From positions 124,001 through 188,000 of the forward strand of contig NZ_JACIDY010000003.1 in NCBI RefSeq assembly GCF_014196615.1: a stretch of 64,000 nt of DNA, given 5' to 3'. The DNA comes from Novosphingobium fluoreni (GTDB lineage Bacteria; Pseudomonadota; Alphaproteobacteria; Sphingomonadales; Sphingomonadaceae). The first letter of the stretch is position 1. The number at the start of each line of letters is the position of its first letter. Position numbers and translations under genes: made by a program. The notes under the pieces were generated by a model, which searched no databases, was not told the DNA's origin, and saw only the letters and a list, made by a program, of their open reading frames with translations. Shown piece after piece: positions 60,472-64,000 of the stretch.

Positions 60472-61578
60472 TTAAGCCTTGTCGAACAAGTCGCGATACT
60501 GGCGCGGCTGAGACCGCAGGTACTGCGGCGGCGCGGTGACATGCGCACCCAGATGCGCAGCGGCGTGCCAAGGCCAGCGCGGATCGTAGAGAATACCGCG
60601 CGCCAGAGCGATCATGTCCGCATCGCCGGTGGCGACGATGGCTTCCGCCTGCTCGAATTCCGTGATGAGACCCACGGCCACTACCGGCATGGTTGTGGCC
60701 TGCTTCACCGCGCGGGAGAGCGGCACCTGATAGTTGGGGCCGACGGGGATTTTCTGCGCCGGATCCAGGCCGCCGCTGGAGATGTGCGCGGCGGCGCAGC
60801 CACGCTTTTCCAACTCTCGGACCAAGGCGACAGTCTGCTCGGCATCCCAGCCACCCTCGACCCAGTCGGTGCCGGAAAGGCGCACGGTGACCGGTCGATC
60901 CACCGGAAAGGCAGCCCGCACCGCATCGAACACCTCCAGCGGGAAGCGCATCCGGTTTTCCAAGCTGCCGCCGTACTCGTCCTCCCGATGGTTGGAGAGA
61001 GGCGAGAGGAACTGATGCATCAAATAGCCGTGCGCCATGTGCAATTGCACCGCTGCGATATCCAGGCGCGCGGCGCGCCGGGCGGCATCGGCAAAGGCCT
61101 GCACCAGCGCCGCGATCTCCGCCTTGTCCAGCGCCAGCGGCGCGGCCTCTCCCTCGGCATAGGGAGCGGGCGACGGCGCACGGGTCTGCCAACCGTTCAC
61201 GTGATCGGCCGGAATTTGCTTCTCACCCAGCCATGGCACATCCGTAGAAGCCTTGCGTCCGGCGTGCGCCAACTGGATCGCGATCGGCATGTCGGAATAG
61301 GAACGCACTGCCTTCAGCGTGCGAGCCATTGCCGCTTCGGTGGCATCGTCCCAAAGACCGACATCGGCGTAGCTGATGCGCCCTTCGGGCACCACCGCCG
61401 TCGCCTCGATCGTCAGCAACGCGGCGCCCGACAGCGCGAGATGGCCGAGGTGGATCGTGTGCCAATCAGTCATGCAGCCATCCACGGCGGAATACTGGCA
61501 CATCGGGGCGATGACGATGCGGTTGGCAAGCGAGAGACCGCCGACCTCAATCGGCTCGAACAACTTGGGTGAAGGCAC
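60472..61578 (-). CDS. Old yellow enzyme family NADH:flavin oxidoreductase (YqjM-like)
   Basis: FMN ene-reductase of 368 aa. Seen: LFEPIEVGGLSLANRIVIAPMCQYSA (Cys of the YqjM-like class in PMCQY), IQLAHAGRKAS, AAVQLHMAHGYLMHQFLSPLSNHREDEYGGS (the usual catalytic and FMN contacts, with HMAHGYL in place of the common HxAHGYL), and ADMIALARGILYDPRWPWHAA. It reduces activated C=C bonds; physiological substrate unknown. It converges with the 60.0 kb gene. Confidence 0.92.
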   Translation of the reverse strand: MPSPKLFEPIEVGGLSLANRIVIAPMCQYSAVDGCMTDWHTIHLGHLALSGAALLTIEATAVVPEGRISYADVGLWDDATEAAMARTLKAVRSYSDMPIAIQLAHAGRKASTDVPWLGEKQIPADHVNGWQTRAPSPAPYAEGEAAPLALDKAEIAALVQAFADAARRAARLDIAAVQLHMAHGYLMHQFLSPLSNHREDEYGGSLENRMRFPLEVFDAVRAAFPVDRPVTVRLSGTDWVEGGWDAEQTVALVRELEKRGCAAAHISSGGLDPAQKIPVGPNYQVPLSRAVKQATTMPVVAVGLITEFEQAEAIVATGDADMIALARGILYDPRWPWHAAAHLGAHVTAPPQYLRSQPRQYRDLFDKA

Positions 61579-61717
61579 GGCGATGCTCCCGGAGAATTTT
61601 GCAAAACGGGGACTTGGTATCGCAGGCGCCCTCTCACAAGGCGCTGACAGCCGCGCTTATTGGCAAGACGGTTGCATGAAGCGGCAGCGAGGATGAGACG
61701 GACCGCCTCAACGCACG

Positions 61718-61752
61718 AAAAAGGGCGACGCTCCGCTCGAAGCGCCGCCCCC
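61718..61752 (-). terminator. Intrinsic terminator after fda
   Basis: On the minus strand GGGGGCGGCGCT and AGCGTCGCCC form a stem with an internal mismatch, followed by TTTTTCGTG. It lies 22 bp after the aldolase stop codon. Confidence 0.7.
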
Positions 61753-61774
61753 AGATCGGTACTCGAAAATTCGC

Positions 61775-62686
61775 TCAGGCTGCGGCTGCAGCCTCGACCT
61801 TCTGCGTCGAACCCTTGTAGATTTCGTCGATCGCCTCGCCCAGCGCCTTGTCGAACTCGTCGTCGGTCATCTGCGAGCGCAGATCCTGCAGCAGCGCGCG
61901 GCTGAAGCTGGCGATGATGCCCTTGTTCCTGGACAGTTCGACGCACGCTTCGGGGCGCTCGTAACCGCCGGAAAGCGCGACGACGCGCAGCACCTTGGGA
62001 TGCTCCACCAGCGGATCGAACGTGCCGGGCTTCACCGGCAGCGACAGCTTGAGCATCACTTGAACGCCCTCGTCCAAGCCGTCGAGGCCCTTGAGGATTT
62101 CCTGAAGCAGGATCGCGTCACACTCGGCGCGGGTCTCGCTCTTGATGTTGATCTCGGGCTCCAGCATCGGCATCATGCCGTGGCTGAGAACCTGCAGGCC
62201 GATCTCGAACTGCTGCTTCACGATGGCGGCAATGCCTTCCTGGTTGGCCGAGTTGATCACCGACCGCTCCTTGGTGCCATAAACGCCCAGCGTCTTGGAG
62301 CGCTCCAGCAGCGCGTCCAGCTCCGGCATCGGCTTCATCAGCTGCACGCCGTTGGCCTCGTCTTCCAGACCCTTGTCGATCTTGATGAAGGGAACCACGC
62401 CCTTCGCAATCAGCGCCTGCGGGGTGGGCACGCCATCGACCTTGCCATCCATGGTGCGCTCGAACAGGATCGCGCCGATCACCTTTTCACCGGTGAAGGC
62501 GGGCGATGAAATGATGCGGCTGCGCATGTCATGAATCAGGCCGTACATCTCGGCCTCAGTGCTCCACGCGCCCTCCTCGATGCCGTAGCCCTTGAGAGCC
62601 TTGGGTGTCGAACCACCGCTCTGGTCGAGTGCCGCAATAAAGCCTTTGCCTGCGGCCATCTTCGCCGTCATGTCGGAGGTCTGCAT
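61775..62686 (-). CDS. fda: Fructose-bisphosphate aldolase, class I
   Basis: Schiff-base aldolase splitting fructose 1,6-bisphosphate to triose phosphates. The 303 aa begin TSDMTAKMAAGKGFIAALDQSGGSTPKAL. Seen: ILFERTMDG, VPFIKIDKGLEDE, LEPEINIKSETRAECD, and the catalytic-lysine region VMLKLSLPVKPG, followed by VVALSGGYERPEAC. Class I enzymes of this length occur in many alphaproteobacteria. The C-terminus ends in AAAAA, usual for this group. Confidence 0.93.
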   Translation of the reverse strand: MQTSDMTAKMAAGKGFIAALDQSGGSTPKALKGYGIEEGAWSTEAEMYGLIHDMRSRIISSPAFTGEKVIGAILFERTMDGKVDGVPTPQALIAKGVVPFIKIDKGLEDEANGVQLMKPMPELDALLERSKTLGVYGTKERSVINSANQEGIAAIVKQQFEIGLQVLSHGMMPMLEPEINIKSETRAECDAILLQEILKGLDGLDEGVQVMLKLSLPVKPGTFDPLVEHPKVLRVVALSGGYERPEACVELSRNKGIIASFSRALLQDLRSQMTDDEFDKALGEAIDEIYKGSTQKVEAAAAA

Positions 62687-62777
62687 GATCTTCCCCTGTA
62701 TTGGATCGCTGAACTTTGGCGACGTCTATCCGCCACCCGCTTTTTTCGCAACTGCGGCAATGGCGGACTGTACCATT

Positions 62778-63875
62778 TCAGGCGCCCACCGTTTGCCGGC
62801 GATTATCCGTCTGGCGCAGCAGCGCTGACAGCTTGCGGCGTAGCGGCAAGTCATACCACCGCACCGCCGCCCAGGACGCGATCAGCATCAGCGCCATGAA
62901 CAGCGTCGCTGCCGGAATCGGTGCCAGGCCGACATACCGCACGGCCGCACGCATCGGTTCGATGAAGGACCAATGCACCGCGTAAAGCGCATATGACGTC
63001 TCGCCAATGAACGCCGCGGCGGGCGCGATGAAGCGTACCGGTTCGATCCGGCTGCCCAGGAATACAAGTACTGGCGAGAAGAACAGGATGATCGACAAGT
63101 CGTAGATGGCGAACCATTCGCGCGGCATCGGCATGGCCAGTAACACCACGATTGCGAGGATACACGCCACGCCCAGCCAGTGGGCGGGCCGCCCGTGGAC
63201 AGCACCGCGATCCGGCAGCATGGCAATGATGATCCCTAGCGTGAAGGAGAATGCCGTACGCATCAGCGCGATGCCATGTTCCCCCCACAAGGCGCCAATA
63301 TTGCCCGAGCCGTTGTCCAGGATGATCGGCACCATGCCGATCGCCGCGACAATACAGATCGCCGGCAGGGCAAACCTGGGCAGGCGGAAAATCAGCACGA
63401 TCAGCGCCAGATTGGCCACCACCTCGAAGAACAAGGACCAGGACGGCACGTTGAACGGATAAAGCGGCAGCGTTGCCGGTGATGGCAGCATTGCCGCGTT
63501 GAACAGCGTGGCATTCAGCAACTTGCTCGCCGCCACCGGACGGTGCGGGTCACCCACCATGAGTTGCTGCACCGCCAGCGCTATACCCAGCAGCAGCCCC
63601 AGAAGAAACAGAGGATAGAGCCTGGCGAAGCGCTGCGCCATGAACCGACCAACACTCAAGCCCGCCCGAAACCGGGGTAAATAGCTGCGATAAAGAACGA
63701 AGCCGGACAGCACGAAGAAGAAGTCCACCGCAACGTAGCCATGAGGCATCAGGTAGATATCGAAATGAAACAGCGCGACCGCGATCGCTGCCAGCCCGCG
63801 CATCCCGTCCAGCGTGACGTAACGCGCCGGTGACTGCGCGGTCACGCCGGGGCTGGTATCCGGAAGACCCGTCAT
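62778..63875 (-). CDS. Acyltransferase family 3 membrane protein (OafA/YrhL-like)
   Basis: Ten-span membrane acyltransferase of 365 aa. Seen: the family start YVTLDGMRGLAAIAVALFHFD (with the conserved His), the FFFVLSGFVLYRSYL segment, RFMAQRFARLYPLFLLGLLLG, and a late GETSYALYAVHWSFIEP. Family members transfer acetyl or other acyl groups to surface polysaccharides or lipids. Substrate not known. Lone gene after fda on the minus strand. Confidence 0.9.
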   Translation of the reverse strand: MTGLPDTSPGVTAQSPARYVTLDGMRGLAAIAVALFHFDIYLMPHGYVAVDFFFVLSGFVLYRSYLPRFRAGLSVGRFMAQRFARLYPLFLLGLLLGIALAVQQLMVGDPHRPVAASKLLNATLFNAAMLPSPATLPLYPFNVPSWSLFFEVVANLALIVLIFRLPRFALPAICIVAAIGMVPIILDNGSGNIGALWGEHGIALMRTAFSFTLGIIIAMLPDRGAVHGRPAHWLGVACILAIVVLLAMPMPREWFAIYDLSIILFFSPVLVFLGSRIEPVRFIAPAAAFIGETSYALYAVHWSFIEPMRAAVRYVGLAPIPAATLFMALMLIASWAAVRWYDLPLRRKLSALLRQTDNRRQTVGA

Positions 63876-63912
63876 GGAAGCGCCAACTCAGCGCTGGCTA
63901 GGGCCTGATGAT

Positions 63913-64000
63913 ATGAAGGCCTTGGCCGCTGCCCCAGACGTATCGCGCGAAATCGAGGCACGCTGGCGCGAAGCCCGCACCTCTCGACTTCGCCCGCCAC
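63913..64000 (+). CDS. Start of an unidentified reading frame (cut by window edge)
   Basis: An ATG at 63913 opens a frame of 29 complete codons running off the window. It reads MKALAAAPDVSREIEARWRE, then ARTSRLRPP, alanine/arginine-rich. It diverges from the acyltransferase gene. No family can be named from this fragment; reality of the gene is uncertain. Confidence 0.3.
   Translation, partial: MKALAAAPDVSREIEARWREARTSRLRPP

Overview
This window looks like chromosomal DNA of a high-GC alphaproteobacterium, most likely order Sphingomonadales (Novosphingobium/Sphingobium/Erythrobacter-like). This rests on recognised gene orders and families: C4-type 5-aminolevulinate synthase, carA-carB-greA, yqeY-dnaG-rpoD, rpmF-plsX-fabH-ihfA-merR, a five-gene atpHAGDC operon, a split glycine decarboxylase (gcvPA/gcvPB) behind a tandem glycine riboswitch, an EcfG-type promoter in front of an entericidin gene, and several families of intergenic palindromes. 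No database search was possible. Nearly all of the window is core housekeeping DNA. I see no rRNA, tRNA, CRISPR array, prophage or complete insertion sequence.

Layout. 1-2.8 kb: yeiH-glpD-glpK (glpK cut by the window edge). 2.9-4.2 kb: MFS transporter. 4.3-9.5 kb, minus strand: plsY-dprA-membrane protein-topA-small HTH-like protein. 9.6-12.6 kb, plus strand: murI, a degenerate metallo-beta-lactamase-fold protein, hemA. 13-18.2 kb, minus strand: carA-carB-greA. 18.3-23.3 kb, plus strand: yqeY, a DUF559 nuclease gene between inverted palindromes, dnaG, rpoD. 23.4-26.8 kb: DinG-like helicase and SixA-like phosphatase. 26.8-29.9 kb, minus strand: rpmF-plsX-fabH, ihfA, merR. 30-33 kb: MAPEG protein, glyoxalase-II-like hydrolase, a CI/Cro-like divergent regulator pair and a RES-domain protein. 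33-39.4 kb, minus strand: cysS, hydrolase, nitroreductase, cobT, transaldolase, DUF4197 lipoprotein. 39.5-44.5 kb: priA, (6-4) photolyase, ada. 44.8-49.8 kb: ATP synthase F1 operon. 49.9-54.8 kb: HNH protein, membrane protein, cpaF, small membrane protein, EamA permease, entericidin. 54.8-59.7 kb, minus strand: glycine cleavage operon gcvT-H-PA-PB. 59.8-64 kb: a structured leader and small gene, old yellow enzyme, class I aldolase, acyltransferase, and the start of an unidentified reading frame.

Functional themes. plsX, plsY and fabH supply phospholipid and fatty-acid synthesis. dnaG, topA, priA, ihfA, dprA and dinG handle DNA. Photolyase and ada repair DNA damage. glpD/glpK, the aldolase and the gcv operon are central metabolism.

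The most interesting signals are mostly non-coding: a 32-nt perfectly alternating purine-pyrimidine (Z-DNA-prone) tract just upstream of topA; a DUF559 nuclease gene bracketed by inverted REP-like palindromes, with a gene-less pair of the same palindromes in the atp operon; a CI/Cro-like switch with a perfect operator and an apparently leaderless repressor promoter; a promoter-hairpin-terminator unit (candidate small RNA or attenuator) before the 60.0 kb gene; and a terminator hairpin just after the probable rpmF promoter.
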